A stretch of 64,000 nucleotides of DNA from Larkinella sp049445795 (GCF_049445795.1 NZ_JBMSDT010000014.1:1-64000); one strand, 5' to 3'; shown: positions 1-8,810, counted from the first letter of the stretch. Numbers and translations: made by a program. Notes: generated by a model from the sequence alone, not told the origin.

Positions 1-8
1 TCCCAAAA

Positions 9-46
9 CACGGACTGAACGGGGCCGCCCGGCGGTCCGTGGGTAC
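9..46. repeat. REP-like palindromic unit, GC-insert variant (half element at window edge)
   Basis: This is a half copy of the dispersed palindromic element also found at 8811, 30978, 34920, 39589 and 50391. It starts CACGGACT, carries the GC-rich insert GGGGCCGCCCGGCGG and ends TCCGTGGGTAC, as in the right arm of the copy at 50391-50500. The other half presumably lies before the window. It ends four bases before the ATG of the first gene. Confidence 0.75.
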
Positions 47-50
47 GACA

Positions 51-1154
51 ATGAAACGGCAACACCTCATACTCTTGTTCCTCCTTCCGCAGCTTGCGCT
101 GGCGGGACAGGAACCGGTATGGGTGGCGTTTCGAAAAGAACCCATTGTAGTGCGGGGGGCGACTTTTTCGCTGGTTGGCGTACAGGATCGACGGGCCGTA
201 AAATCACAACTGGGCATGATTCTGGCCGGTTCGCGCGGTAGTTTGCCCGTGCGCAGCAACGACGCCATCGCCGAGGTGTTTGCGGACCTGCTGCGGCCCG
301 GTTTTCGGCCGGATTCGTCGCGGGTGCCCATCACGTTCCGGATTCAGGAATTTGTTTTCTCCGAAAAAGCGAAAAACGACACCCAGGCCGAGGGCGTCTG
401 TCGGCTGGAACTGGCCTTCGACGTGATGCGCGATGGCAAACCGATTCAGTTGACGACCTACACGGCCCGAACCATTTATACGCGCTCGTTTGGCCAGACC
501 GATCGGCTCGAACTGGTGGCCCGCAAAGCGCTCGAAAGTGCCGCTCAGTACCTTTCCAACTGGGTGAAACTCAATCGCGACAAAAGCCCGGCGCTGGTGA
601 AGGGCCTGAAATTTATTTTTGTCGATCACACGATTCAGCAGGCATCGGGCGATACGGTTTTTTACAGCCCGATGCGGCCACTGACCTGGGACGATTTTCA
701 GGCCGAGCCCCGGGGTGGTAGCCGGAACGCAGCCGCGATTTTTCCGACGTTTTCTTACGAAGGACACAGTAACTGGGTCAACGGTTATCTTCATGTTGAG
801 CTAACCTTCAAGACGTTTATGATCAAAAGTCTGTCGTGGGTACGACCCGGCAACAAGGAAGAGTATGCCCTGCGGCACGAACAGAAGCATTTCGACATTG
901 TCAAACTGATCGTCGAGCGGTTCAAGCAACGGATTGCGTCCGACGATGCAATGGACCTCGACGACTACAACAGCCGCATCCAGTTTCTATACCTGGAGGC
1001 CTACCGCAGCATGAACCGCTGGCAGGAGCAATATGACCAGGAAACCCAGCACGGCATCAACCGAATCGAACAGGAACGCTGGAACCGCAAAATCGCCGAA
1101 GACCTTAAAAACGCTGAGGACATGACCGCGATTATGATTTCCAACCGGCAGTAA
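51..1154 (+). CDS. secreted DUF922-type putative zinc-dependent protease
   Basis: The 367-residue product begins with a signal peptide (MKRQHLILLFLLPQLALAG) and should be periplasmic or surface exposed. Near residues 276-280 it has HEQKH, a match to the HExxH zinc-protease signature. The surroundings (ALRHEQKHFDIVKL) are typical of the DUF922 family, whose members are annotated as possible secreted Zn-dependent proteases without proven substrates. The reading frame could open at a GTG at 39, but that codon is inside the REP element and would put charged residues before the signal peptide, so the ATG at 51 is preferred. The inverted repeat at 1160 follows the stop. The family call is from motif and layout; enzymatic activity is inference. 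Confidence 0.6.
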   Translation: MKRQHLILLFLLPQLALAGQEPVWVAFRKEPIVVRGATFSLVGVQDRRAVKSQLGMILAGSRGSLPVRSNDAIAEVFADLLRPGFRPDSSRVPITFRIQEFVFSEKAKNDTQAEGVCRLELAFDVMRDGKPIQLTTYTARTIYTRSFGQTDRLELVARKALESAAQYLSNWVKLNRDKSPALVKGLKFIFVDHTIQQASGDTVFYSPMRPLTWDDFQAEPRGGSRNAAAIFPTFSYEGHSNWVNGYLHVELTFKTFMIKSLSWVRPGNKEEYALRHEQKHFDIVKLIVERFKQRIASDDAMDLDDYNSRIQFLYLEAYRSMNRWQEQYDQETQHGINRIEQERWNRKIAEDLKNAEDMTAIMISNRQ

Positions 1155-1159
1155 CGGTT

Positions 1160-1433
1160 TACGGTTTTCAGTATTCGGTGTTCAATATTCAGTGTTCATA
1201 ATTCGATATTCGTTATTAAAACTGTCCGAAGGGTTGAAACATAGAATTTCAAATGTAAAATGGTAAACGCTAAATGTAAAAGTGGTTCAAAAGCGCCGAG
1301 CCACTTCAACATTTGAAATTTGAAATTTGAAATTTGAAATTTGAAATTTCAAATTCTATTGTTTTTTCCTTCGTACAATGCTAATAATGAATAACAAATA
1401 TCGAATATCGAACACCGAATACTGAAAACCGTA
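1160..1433. repeat. nested long inverted repeat filling the intergenic region
   Basis: The 316-base gap between the first two genes holds no gene and is almost entirely a nested inverted repeat. Outer arms 1160-1183 and 1410-1433 are perfectly complementary over 24 bases. Next inward, 1245-1256 pairs with 1309-1320. In the centre AAGTGG (1280-1285) faces CCACTT (1301-1306). The right inner part contains five tandem copies of TTTGAAA at 1312-1346. The arms are AT-rich with a period of about 7 or 14 bases. No terminator-like T tract follows the outer stem. Confidence 0.85.
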
Positions 1434-1470
1434 CATCCGAAATCTTCTGATTTGCGACTACATTTACACC

Positions 1471-2517
1471 ATGCCTATTTCACTGCGTTTTCACCGGTTT
1501 GATCTCCGGCTTAAACATACGTTTACGATTGCTCACGACTCCCGTGATGTGCAGCCAACGCTGATTGTCGAACTACAGGACGGCGCTCTGAGCGGTTTTG
1601 GAGAAGCCACTTCCAATAAATACTACGGCATTACGCTTGACCGCATGACCGCTTCGCTGGAAGCCCTGCGGGAATTGATCGAAACCGGCGCGTGGACTAC
1701 GGCCGAAGAACTGTGGGCGTTGGCTCACCCGGCCCTGATCGACAACCCGTTTGCCCAGTGTGCGCTGGACGAAGCCGCCCATGATCTGGTGGCGAAGCGG
1801 GCCGGAAAACCGCTGTATCAATACTGGAACCTCGACCCTACCCGCAATCCGCTGACCAACTACACCATCGGCATCGATACCGTCGAAAACATGGTTCGGA
1901 AAATGCAGGAATTACCCTGGCCCGTGTACAAGATCAAACTCGGCACAGCCGACGACCTGGCCATTGTCCGCGAACTCCGGCGACACACCGATGCGGTTTT
2001 TCGCGTGGATGCCAACTGCGCCTGGAACGCCGAAACTACCCTCGCGAACGCGCGCGCTTTGAAAGAACTCGGTGTGGAGTTTATCGAACAACCGCTCAAA
2101 GCCGACGATTGGGACGGCATGAAACGGGTGTTCGAACAGAGTGTGCTGCCGGTTATTGCCGACGAAAGCTGCATTGTGGAAAGCGACGTTGAACGATGCG
2201 CCGGGTATTTTCACGGCATCAACATCAAACTGACCAAATGCGGAGGACTGACCCCCGCCCGGCGGATGATCGAAACCGCCCGGCAACGGAGCCTGAAGGT
2301 GATGGTCGGCTGCATGAACGAAACCAGCGTCGGGATTTCGGCCATCGGGCAGTTGTTGCCCCTGCTCGATTACGTCGACATGGACGGAACGCTCCTCATT
2401 ACCAACGATCCCGCAACGGGTGTCACCTTCGACTTCGGCCGGGTGCTCTACGCCCCCGAAAACGGCACCGGAGCGGCTTTGAAACCCGAAACCGGAGCGG
2501 TTCCTTCAGCAGCATGA
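1471..2517 (+). CDS. dipeptide epimerase (L-Ala-D/L-Glu epimerase type), enolase superfamily
   Basis: A 348-residue cytoplasmic enzyme of the muconate-lactonizing/AE-epimerase subgroup. The capping domain spans residues 1-120 and the barrel 125-345. The KxK motif is K154-I-K156. Metal ligands are D180 (VDANCAW), E206 (FIEQPL) and D231 (ADES). The second catalytic lysine lies in NIKLTKCGG (251-259). Family members epimerise L-Ala-D-Glu from murein tripeptide to L-Ala-L-Glu so that it can be degraded. The downstream gene overlaps it by the ATGA at 2514-2517, and an NlpC/P60 peptidase lies further along, which supports a role in murein peptide salvage. Other dipeptide specificities exist in the family, so the exact substrate is inferred. 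Confidence 0.87.
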   Translation: MPISLRFHRFDLRLKHTFTIAHDSRDVQPTLIVELQDGALSGFGEATSNKYYGITLDRMTASLEALRELIETGAWTTAEELWALAHPALIDNPFAQCALDEAAHDLVAKRAGKPLYQYWNLDPTRNPLTNYTIGIDTVENMVRKMQELPWPVYKIKLGTADDLAIVRELRRHTDAVFRVDANCAWNAETTLANARALKELGVEFIEQPLKADDWDGMKRVFEQSVLPVIADESCIVESDVERCAGYFHGINIKLTKCGGLTPARRMIETARQRSLKVMVGCMNETSVGISAIGQLLPLLDYVDMDGTLLITNDPATGVTFDFGRVLYAPENGTGAALKPETGAVPSAA

Positions 2518-3587
2518 CGACTTATTATGCCATCGATCACCTGCCCGGCCGAACCATCCGGCTCGATGGCCAGGAATACCTGTTTTTTAGCGGCACGTCA
2601 TACCTCGGCATGGCCCAAAATCCGGTTTTTCAGCAATACCTGGCCGACGGACTGGCACGATACGGGACGGTTTTCGGATCGTCGCGAAACGGCAATCTGC
2701 AACTGCGCATTTACGAAGAAGCAGAAGCGCGTCTGGCCGCATTCGCGCGGGCCGAAGCCGCTCTCACGCTGTCGTCGGGCATGCTGGCCGGGCAAGCCGT
2801 AGTCAACTGGCTGCAAGGTCAGGGCTACGGGTTTATCTACGGACCCGGCGCTCACCCCGCCATCTGGCAGAACCCCAACACGCGCCTGCCGACTATTTCG
2901 TATACCGACTGGGTCCGGCAAGTCCCCGCACTGCTTGCGGCTGCGGCTGCGGATCATGTGGTGATTGCGCTCAATTCGCTGGATGCCTTGTGTTCCGTAG
3001 CGTATTCGTTCGATTGGGTAAACGAGTTGCCTGATGATCAACCGATTACCCTGCTCATTGATGATTCACACGGTTTGGGTGTGGTTGGTCCGGAGGGCAG
3101 CGGAATCGGTTCGCTGGTTCCGCGTCGGGACAACGTTCGGCTAATCATTACGGCTTCACTGGCGAAGGCGATGGGCCTGCCCGGGGGCGTGATTCTGGCC
3201 GACCCGGACACGCTGGCTGCCATCCGGCATACGGCATTTTTTGGGGCCTGTTCGCCCATTCCACCGGCTTACCTGCATGCCTTTGGCCAGGCGCTGCCGC
3301 TGTACCGGACAGCGTTTGCGCAGTTACAAACCAACATTGCCCGGTTTGAAAGCAGGATCGGCCATTCGGGCGGTTTTCAACACATTCCGGGCTACCCGGT
3401 CTTTTATACTGCCCAGGATGCGTTATATTCGTATTTACTGGCGAACCGGATTCTGATTTATTCGTTTGCCTACCCGACCCCGGCCGACAAACCCAACACG
3501 CGCATCGTCATCAGCGCGTTACACCAGCCGGAGGATATGGAACGACTGGCTGATTGCCTGTATGGAAACACAAAACCACTTCCGTAG
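2514..3587 (+). CDS. PLP-dependent aminotransferase / acyltransferase of the alpha-oxoamine synthase fold
   Basis: A 357-residue fold-type I PLP enzyme resembling 8-amino-7-oxononanoate synthase and 2-amino-3-ketobutyrate CoA ligase. The cofactor motif DDSHG (183-187) and the Schiff-base lysine K218 in ASLAKAMGLPGG are visible. The frame is open upstream to 2196 inside the epimerase gene. The ATG at 2514, overlapping the epimerase stop as ATGA, gives the family-standard N-terminus MTTYYAIDHLPGR and indicates translational coupling. No biotin genes are nearby. Coupling to a murein dipeptide epimerase suggests a peptidoglycan-related or amino acid reaction, but the substrate cannot be read from sequence. 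Confidence 0.8.
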   Translation: MTTYYAIDHLPGRTIRLDGQEYLFFSGTSYLGMAQNPVFQQYLADGLARYGTVFGSSRNGNLQLRIYEEAEARLAAFARAEAALTLSSGMLAGQAVVNWLQGQGYGFIYGPGAHPAIWQNPNTRLPTISYTDWVRQVPALLAAAAADHVVIALNSLDALCSVAYSFDWVNELPDDQPITLLIDDSHGLGVVGPEGSGIGSLVPRRDNVRLIITASLAKAMGLPGGVILADPDTLAAIRHTAFFGACSPIPPAYLHAFGQALPLYRTAFAQLQTNIARFESRIGHSGGFQHIPGYPVFYTAQDALYSYLLANRILIYSFAYPTPADKPNTRIVISALHQPEDMERLADCLYGNTKPLP

Positions 3588-4854
3588 CAACGAACGACTC
3601 CGGCGCCTGCGGTTCAGCCTCCTGCTGATCGGCTGGACGTTGGTTGGCACAGGCAGCGGCTGGGCGCAGCAAACCGATAAATTTCTGGACGAACTGCTGA
3701 AGAAAAACCCGGAATTATTCGGCCCCGTGCTGAAAAACCCGGCCAAATACGACGTACAGATTCTGTATACGCAGATCAACCGCGACGAAAAAAACCGCCC
3801 GTTGTTCAAAACCTACCGATACCGGCTCGACAAAGACCGTTATTTCTATCCGGCCAGTACGGTCAAACTTCCGGCGGTGTTGCTGTCGCTCGAAAAAATC
3901 AACCAGCTTCGCAAAAAACAGCCTGGTTTGTCGATTTACACGCCCATGCTGACCGATTCAACCGGCTACCAGCCAGCCGCTTATCGCGATTCAACGGCGG
4001 AGAACGGCCTGCCTTCGGTAGCGCAGTACGCCCGGAAGATCCTGATGGTCAGCGACAACGATGCGTTCAACCAGCTGTATGAGTTTTTGGGTCAGTGCGA
4101 TGTAAATGAGCGGTTGCGCGAAAAAGGGTACCGGAATCTCCGCATCGTGCACCGGCTCTCCATCCCGCTGACGCCCGACCAAAACCGCCGGACCAATGCC
4201 GTTCGGTTCGTCCGGAACGATACGGTTTTGTACCAGCAACCCGTTCAGGTTTGCGAGAAATCGTTCCGGCCCGAAAAGCCGATTTTTCGCGGCACGGGAT
4301 ACTTGAAGGGGCAAATGCGGATGAACGAACCGTTCGAATTTACGGACAAAAACTTCTTTTCACTGGACGACCAGCAAGCCATGCTGCGGGCAGTGTTGTT
4401 CCCCGACGATGTGCCTGCCCGAAACCGCTTCGATCTGACGTCCGATGACTACCGGTTTTTGTACCGCTATTTGTCACAAGTACCCCGCGAGTCAAAATTT
4501 CCGACCTACGATTCAACGTACTACGATAGCTACTGCAAGTTTCTGGTCTTCGGCGACGCCAGAAGCCGGATTCCGTCCTCGGTCCGGATTTTCAACAAAG
4601 TCGGTGATGCGTACGGCTACCTGATCGACAACGCCTACATTGTCGACTTCGAGAAAGGCGTCGAGTTCCTGTTGTCGGCCGTAATTTACTGCAACGAAGA
4701 CGGTATTTTTAACGATAACCAATACGATTACCAGACAATCGGCTTTCCATTTATGGCGAATCTGGGCCGGGTGATTTTTGATTATGAGGTGAAACGGAAG
4801 CGGCCTTACGTACCGGATCTGAGCCGGTTTCGGGTTTCGTACGACACTCCTTAA
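3562..4854 (+). CDS. exported serine hydrolase, class A beta-lactamase-like
   Basis: A 430-residue protein with an N-terminal hydrophobic segment ending in GSGWAQ, a likely signal peptide or anchor. The penicillin-recognising fold is shown by the SxxK motif in YPASTVKLPAVLL and an SDN motif in MVSDNDAFNQLYEFLG. A C-terminal KVGDAYGY may stand in for KTG. The substituted third motif and the murein-salvage neighbours suggest a peptidase or esterase rather than an antibiotic-resistance enzyme. The start at 3562 overlaps the upstream gene by 26 bases; an in-frame ATG at 3466 would add an Arg/Pro-rich leader and is less likely. Fold is confident, substrate unknown. Confidence 0.75.
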   Translation: METQNHFRSNERLRRLRFSLLLIGWTLVGTGSGWAQQTDKFLDELLKKNPELFGPVLKNPAKYDVQILYTQINRDEKNRPLFKTYRYRLDKDRYFYPASTVKLPAVLLSLEKINQLRKKQPGLSIYTPMLTDSTGYQPAAYRDSTAENGLPSVAQYARKILMVSDNDAFNQLYEFLGQCDVNERLREKGYRNLRIVHRLSIPLTPDQNRRTNAVRFVRNDTVLYQQPVQVCEKSFRPEKPIFRGTGYLKGQMRMNEPFEFTDKNFFSLDDQQAMLRAVLFPDDVPARNRFDLTSDDYRFLYRYLSQVPRESKFPTYDSTYYDSYCKFLVFGDARSRIPSSVRIFNKVGDAYGYLIDNAYIVDFEKGVEFLLSAVIYCNEDGIFNDNQYDYQTIGFPFMANLGRVIFDYEVKRKRPYVPDLSRFRVSYDTP

Positions 4855-4882
4855 TCACTTCTCCCCGTTAACCAGACTCACC

Positions 4883-5905
4883 ATGAATGTACTGGCTTTT
4901 GGCCTCTTGTTCGTCGTCCTGACCGGCCCCGCCCGCGCCCAGAACTGCGACCTTTCCTCCATCCTCACGATACCCGGCAAATGGACGCCCGGGATGCAGG
5001 GCTCGACCTCGGGCACCACAGCCGCCGACCTCGCCCGGGAAAAAACGCTGGTCGGTGCGCTGCATACCCGGATGCAGCAGCGCTACAAACCGATGGGCGT
5101 CGATGCCGATTACAACGGGATTTACATGACGAGCGCCGATCGACCCGCCAACTCCTTCGGGTACGCGCTGCGGGCTATGCCTTATGTCTGCCGGGAAAAC
5201 CGGGCGGTTCGGGCCATCGAGACCAACACCAGCCTGTACATCATGGCGAACGAAATCACGTTTGGACCCGAAATCTTTGAGACTTTCCGAGATGGTTCGC
5301 CCTGGGATCTGGGTTTTCACGCCATGCGTAAGCTGCCGGTTGAGCAGGACAGTGTGCTGCACTGGGTGGAAGAAACCAGCCTGGGATTTGGAAACCGGGG
5401 CGTACAGCACACCTGGCTGATTACCTACGACGGTCGGCTTCCGTTTCAGTACGTCAGTCGGAAAGAGTTTCTGGAGAAGAAAAAAGCCAAACTGACGGCG
5501 GGTCGGCAGACTGAAATAGAAACCATCAAAAGCAATTACCGGACAGCTCCCAAAGCGGAACTGGACCAGCGTCTGCAAAAAGCGACCCAGGGATTCGATG
5601 CGGCTCTGGCGAAAGTCGAATCGTACCTTAAAGAACCGTCCGCCGAGCTGGCGAAACCGGCCATTGTCAAGCAGGACCCGCAGGATTTTTTGTCGCACCT
5701 GTTTACGACGCCCGACGATCCGTTTGCCAACGTGCCGATTAAACCAAATCCGGCGTATTTCAACCGCAAACTGCCGCGCTCGTCTCCGCAATTCTTCACC
5801 GTGGTGCTGAAAGGCGATGAGAAAAACCTGGTTTTAGGCCGGGCCATGCAGGAAATCCGGCAGTCACTGGATTTTGGTCAGTTGAAAGCCCTGCTGGGTC
5901 GCTGA
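4883..5905 (+). CDS. secreted protein of unknown function
   Basis: I do not recognise this 340-residue protein. It has a clear signal peptide (MNVLAFGLLFVVLTGPARAQ), a mature N-terminus starting NCDLSS, and a Lys/Glu/Ala-rich stretch around residues 190-265 likely to be helical or coiled coil. It starts 28 bases after the serine hydrolase and probably belongs to the same transcription unit as the epimerase, PLP enzyme and hydrolase. A role at the cell wall is suggested only by this position. Confidence 0.6.
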   Translation: MNVLAFGLLFVVLTGPARAQNCDLSSILTIPGKWTPGMQGSTSGTTAADLAREKTLVGALHTRMQQRYKPMGVDADYNGIYMTSADRPANSFGYALRAMPYVCRENRAVRAIETNTSLYIMANEITFGPEIFETFRDGSPWDLGFHAMRKLPVEQDSVLHWVEETSLGFGNRGVQHTWLITYDGRLPFQYVSRKEFLEKKKAKLTAGRQTEIETIKSNYRTAPKAELDQRLQKATQGFDAALAKVESYLKEPSAELAKPAIVKQDPQDFLSHLFTTPDDPFANVPIKPNPAYFNRKLPRSSPQFFTVVLKGDEKNLVLGRAMQEIRQSLDFGQLKALLGR

Positions 5906-5993
5906 TTCAACTTGTCGGTTTTGCTTTAAACCGGATTCAGGAACCATTGCTAACGGTTCAAGCGGGCAAAATGACGATTCAGGTAACCATCGA

Positions 5994-6024
5994 TTGAGAT
6001 CCGGTTTGTTCAACATTACGTTTG
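5994..6024 (+). promoter_or_regulatory. Bacteroidota-type sigma-A promoter
   Basis: TTG at 5994-5996 and TACGTTTG at 6017-6024 are separated by 20 bases, matching the Bacteroidota -33 / -7 consensus (TTTG, TAnnTTTG). The expected start of transcription is near 6031, giving a leader of under 20 bases before the lipoprotein start at 6048. Confidence 0.6.
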
Positions 6025-6047
6025 CAGCGAACAAAACAACTCTACTG

Positions 6048-6509
6048 ATGAAAAAACTACTCGTCTTCCTCTTTGTCCTTGTCTCGGTGGTTGCCTGCAA
6101 GAAAGATGGCGATCCGAAACCTGACCAACCGGCCGAGCCAGCGGATAAAGTAGCTGGCACCTACAAACTGAGTTCCTTCCACTTTATTCAGGGCGGCAAT
6201 GAAGTCGAATTACCGACCTTGCCGCTGGTGGAAGGCGGAAAAACCGTGGCCTCCGGAACCGTGAAGGTGACGAAAAAAACCGACGGCAAAGCCACCCTCG
6301 ACCTGTCGCTTTTCATCGAAGGCGAAGGAACCGTTGATCTGCTGGAAGATCTTGCTATTGAAGTGAAGCCGTCAGGTTCCAACTACGGATTGTATGCCGG
6401 TGGCGACCGGATTGGCGATGCCGATGGCGGCTTTATCATTTTCAACATCAGCGGCAAAGACCCCGACACCGGCGACGAACTGAAACTCGCCTTCAATGCA
6501 AAGAAATAA
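6048..6509 (+). CDS. small lipoprotein of unknown function
   Basis: A 153-residue exported lipoprotein. MKKLLVFLFVLVSVVAC is a signal peptide ending in a lipobox with Cys near residue 17, followed by the acidic linker KKDGDPKPDQPAEPAD typical of surface-tethered Bacteroidota lipoproteins. The rest looks like a small beta-rich domain (alternating VKVTKKTDGKATLDLSL) of lipocalin-like character, which I cannot place further. The frame is open from 5994, but that region carries the promoter, so the ATG at 6048 is the start. A terminator follows at 6529. Confidence 0.65.
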   Translation: MKKLLVFLFVLVSVVACKKDGDPKPDQPAEPADKVAGTYKLSSFHFIQGGNEVELPTLPLVEGGKTVASGTVKVTKKTDGKATLDLSLFIEGEGTVDLLEDLAIEVKPSGSNYGLYAGGDRIGDADGGFIIFNISGKDPDTGDELKLAFNAKK

Positions 6510-6528
6510 CCCCTTCATCAACTTCCCC

Positions 6529-6560
6529 AAAGCCAGGCACGGATTCGTTTCTGGCTTTTT
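6529..6560 (+). terminator. Rho-independent terminator
   Basis: AAAGCCAG at 6529-6536 pairs with CTGGCTTT at 6551-6558 across a 14-base loop and runs into a T-rich stretch, 20 bases after the lipoprotein stop. Confidence 0.65.
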
Positions 6561-6561
6561 G

Positions 6562-6569
6562 TATTTTTG
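6562..6569 (+). promoter_or_regulatory. possible -7 element for the NlpC/P60 gene
   Basis: TATTTTTG matches TAnnTTTG and lies 28 bases before the start at 6598, immediately after the terminator stem. No good -33 TTTG is visible 19-21 bases upstream, so this is tentative. Confidence 0.35.
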
Positions 6570-6597
6570 TTTTTTCGATTGCTTCCTGACTGGTATC

Positions 6598-7722
6598 ATG
6601 AAACGTTTTTTTGTCGGGTTTAGCCTGATTATCCTGAGTTCGGTGAGCGGTTTCGCACAGTCGCTTCAGCAACTGGTTGAAGCGGTTCAGAAACAGTACG
6701 CTCCTGACAAACGGGTGGCCATTTTCAACATTGTAGCTGATTCTTCGGGAACGCTGACCGGTTTTACGAACCTGCCCGAAGCGAAACAGGCGTTGCTGAA
6801 CCAGCTAAAAGCCGCCGACCGGCCCTTTGTGGATCAGATTCAGCTATTGCCCGCCCCGGTTCTGGGCGAAAAAACGTTCGCGATTGTCAATGTGTCGGTG
6901 GCCAACCTCCGCTCCAACGCCCGCAACTCCGCCGAATTGTCAACCCAGGCGCTGTTGGGTATGCCGCTCAATGTCTGGGACAAAGACCGGGGCTGGTACC
7001 AGGTGCAAACCCCCGATCAGTACATTGCCTGGACGGATTCCGGGGCATTACAACTGATGACAAAGGCGGATTTCGAGCAATGGAATTCTGCCGAAAAAAT
7101 CATCTATACCCGGCCCTTCGGATTCGTGTACAGCGAGCCGAATAAACGAGCACAAACTGTTTCTGACATTGTTGCGGGCAATCAACTCGTCCTGGTTAGC
7201 GAACAACGACGGTATTTTCAGGTCCGCTACCCCGACGGACGGACGGGCTACATACCTAAATACGAAGCTCAGCGGCTGGCCGACTGGCAGGCTGCCGCCC
7301 GACCCACCGAGGAAGCCCTGGTCAGCACGGCCAAAAGCCTGATGGGGATTCCGTATCTGTGGGGTGGCACGTCGGTCAAAGGCATGGATTGCAGCGGATT
7401 CACGAAAACCGTGTACCTGCTCAACGGCCAGCAACTCCCCCGCGATGCGTCGCAGCAGGTACACGTCGGCGACCTGATCGACACGGCGGGGAAAAACTTT
7501 GCCCGGCTGCGGCCCGGCGACTTGCTGTTCTTCGGTGAACCGGCCACGGCCGACAAACCGGAGCGCGTTGTTCACGTCGGCATGTGGATTGGTAACAACG
7601 AGTTTATCCACGCATCCGGTCAAATCCGCATCACCAGCGTTGATCCCAACGCCCCGAACTTCGACGCCTACGAACTCAACCGGTTTTTGCGCGTGAAGCG
7701 AGTCGCCAATCCGGGGCAGTAA
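6598..7722 (+). CDS. NlpC/P60 cysteine peptidase with SH3b domains
   Basis: A 374-residue exported enzyme with a signal peptide (MKRFFVGFSLIILSSVSGFA). Two SH3b-like domains lie at about 90-155 and 165-225, followed by an NlpC/P60 domain from about 240. The catalytic Cys265 is in KGMDCSGFTKTVY, the His is H326 in VVHVGMWIG, and the third polar residue is probably H338 in EFIHASG. Such enzymes cut gamma-D-Glu-diamino-acid bonds in murein peptides, releasing L-Ala-D-Glu, the substrate of the epimerase encoded at 1471. The frame is open upstream to 6496, but the terminator lies there and the ATG at 6598 starts the signal peptide. Confidence 0.88.
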   Translation: MKRFFVGFSLIILSSVSGFAQSLQQLVEAVQKQYAPDKRVAIFNIVADSSGTLTGFTNLPEAKQALLNQLKAADRPFVDQIQLLPAPVLGEKTFAIVNVSVANLRSNARNSAELSTQALLGMPLNVWDKDRGWYQVQTPDQYIAWTDSGALQLMTKADFEQWNSAEKIIYTRPFGFVYSEPNKRAQTVSDIVAGNQLVLVSEQRRYFQVRYPDGRTGYIPKYEAQRLADWQAAARPTEEALVSTAKSLMGIPYLWGGTSVKGMDCSGFTKTVYLLNGQQLPRDASQQVHVGDLIDTAGKNFARLRPGDLLFFGEPATADKPERVVHVGMWIGNNEFIHASGQIRITSVDPNAPNFDAYELNRFLRVKRVANPGQ

Positions 7723-7728
7723 AAAAGA

Positions 7729-7833
7729 ATTATGAGTTATGAATTATGAGTTATGGATGAGCTGACGCATTCTTCCGTCGTCACTCCCTATAACAGATAC
7801 TAATTCATAACTCATAATTCATAACTCATAATT
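7729..7833. repeat. long inverted repeat with heptad arms
   Basis: Arms 7729-7755 and 7807-7833 are perfect inverted copies over 27 bases around a 51-base loop. Each arm is about two tandem copies of the 14-mer AATTATGAGTTATG, which itself is two related heptads. It fills the gap between the NlpC/P60 gene and the AraC-type gene. Confidence 0.9.
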
Positions 7834-7839
7834 TACCTC

Positions 7840-8697
7840 ATGTCCTCTTCCGTTCCGGTTTACAAACTTCAGTCGTTTCCGCGCCATGAGCCCAACGCGC
7901 TTTTCTACATGACCCGGCTGGAGAAACTGGTGCAGGAATTCAAAGGCATCGACAAACCGCATTCGCACACGTTTTACCTCGTGATGTGGTTGATCCAGGG
8001 AAGCGGCACGCACACGATTGATTTCAAAACCTATTCGATTGCTCCAAATCAACTCTATTTTCTGACCCCCGGGCAGGTCCATAGCTGGAAACTGTCCGAC
8101 GATGCCGAAGGCTTCAACCTGTTTTTTGAAGCCAACTTCTTCCGGAGCCGGTTTAGCCACCGGCTGTTTCAGTACCCGTTTTTTCACTCCCACCAGCATC
8201 AGCCGCTGTTGGATGTCGAGGGCAGTCCGGATTTGTTCCGGGATTTATTTCGGTACGCCTGGCAGGAATACGATGGCCGCCAGCCTAACCACCCGGAGGT
8301 GTTTTTGTCCTACCTGCACCTGATTCTGGAAACAGCCAGCCGACTTTATACGGAACAGCGGATGACGACCGACCCCAACCTGTATGGCCGACTTCGGCAA
8401 TACGAAGAATTGCTGGAACACCAATTTCTGACGGTCCGGGAGGTGAGTCAGTACGCCAAACAAATGAGCCTGACACCCAATTACCTCAATGCGATTTGCA
8501 AGAAAGTCCTGGGCAAAACCGCCAGCCAGCTTTTGCACGAACGGCAAATCATTGAAGCGCAGCGACTTTTGACACACACGGCAAAGTCGGTGAAGGAAAT
8601 AGGGTTTCAGCTCGGCTTCGAAGACCCTTCGTATTTTGTCCGGTTTTTCCGGAAACATACCCGGCAAACGCCTGCTGAATTCAGAATGATGAGTTAA
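7840..8697 (+). CDS. AraC-family transcriptional regulator
   Basis: A 285-residue cytoplasmic DNA-binding protein. The N-terminal 150 residues form a cupin-like sensor domain (PHSHTFYLVMWLIQGSGTH, then IAPNQLYFLTPGQVHSW). The C-terminal 100 residues form the double helix-turn-helix of AraC proteins, ending in the signature VKEIGFQLGFEDPSYFVRFF. The ligand is unknown. The last residues (MMS) and stop codon fall inside a low-complexity repeat arm at 8691. The likely target could be the divergent or downstream neighbours, but no binding site was identified. Confidence 0.88.
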   Translation: MSSSVPVYKLQSFPRHEPNALFYMTRLEKLVQEFKGIDKPHSHTFYLVMWLIQGSGTHTIDFKTYSIAPNQLYFLTPGQVHSWKLSDDAEGFNLFFEANFFRSRFSHRLFQYPFFHSHQHQPLLDVEGSPDLFRDLFRYAWQEYDGRQPNHPEVFLSYLHLILETASRLYTEQRMTTDPNLYGRLRQYEELLEHQFLTVREVSQYAKQMSLTPNYLNAICKKVLGKTASQLLHERQIIEAQRLLTHTAKSVKEIGFQLGFEDPSYFVRFFRKHTRQTPAEFRMMS

Positions 8698-8709
8698 GAA
8701 TTAAGAGTT
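8691..8709. repeat. single heptad-repeat arm covering the AraC-gene stop codon
   Basis: GAGTTAAGAATTAAGAGTT has the same heptad words as the arm at 12533-12566 in opposite orientation. No complementary partner lies beside it, so it is a half element. Confidence 0.5.
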
Positions 8710-8810
8710 GGCTCCGCTCAATTTCGGCTGATCGTTGATTTGTACCATACCGTTCCGGGTTTGTCTTTTTAAAACCGTCTGCGCTCCCCTAGCTTTGCAG
8801 TGTTCTTAAC

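Noticed and set aside
39..50. GTG start of the first gene at 39
   Set aside because: It lies in the REP element and the ATG at 51 begins the signal peptide.
1312..1346. Five tandem copies of TTTGAAA as a possible CRISPR or array
   Set aside because: The copies are contiguous without spacers and form one arm of an inverted repeat.
2196..2513. N-terminal extension of the PLP enzyme overlapping the epimerase gene
   Set aside because: The extension is Arg/His/Pro-rich shadow sequence; the ATGA overlap at 2514 gives the family-like start.
4868..5791. Minus-strand frame of 307 codons opposite the secreted protein at 4883
   Set aside because: Arg/Phe/Gly-rich shadow; the plus-strand frame has a signal peptide and operon context.
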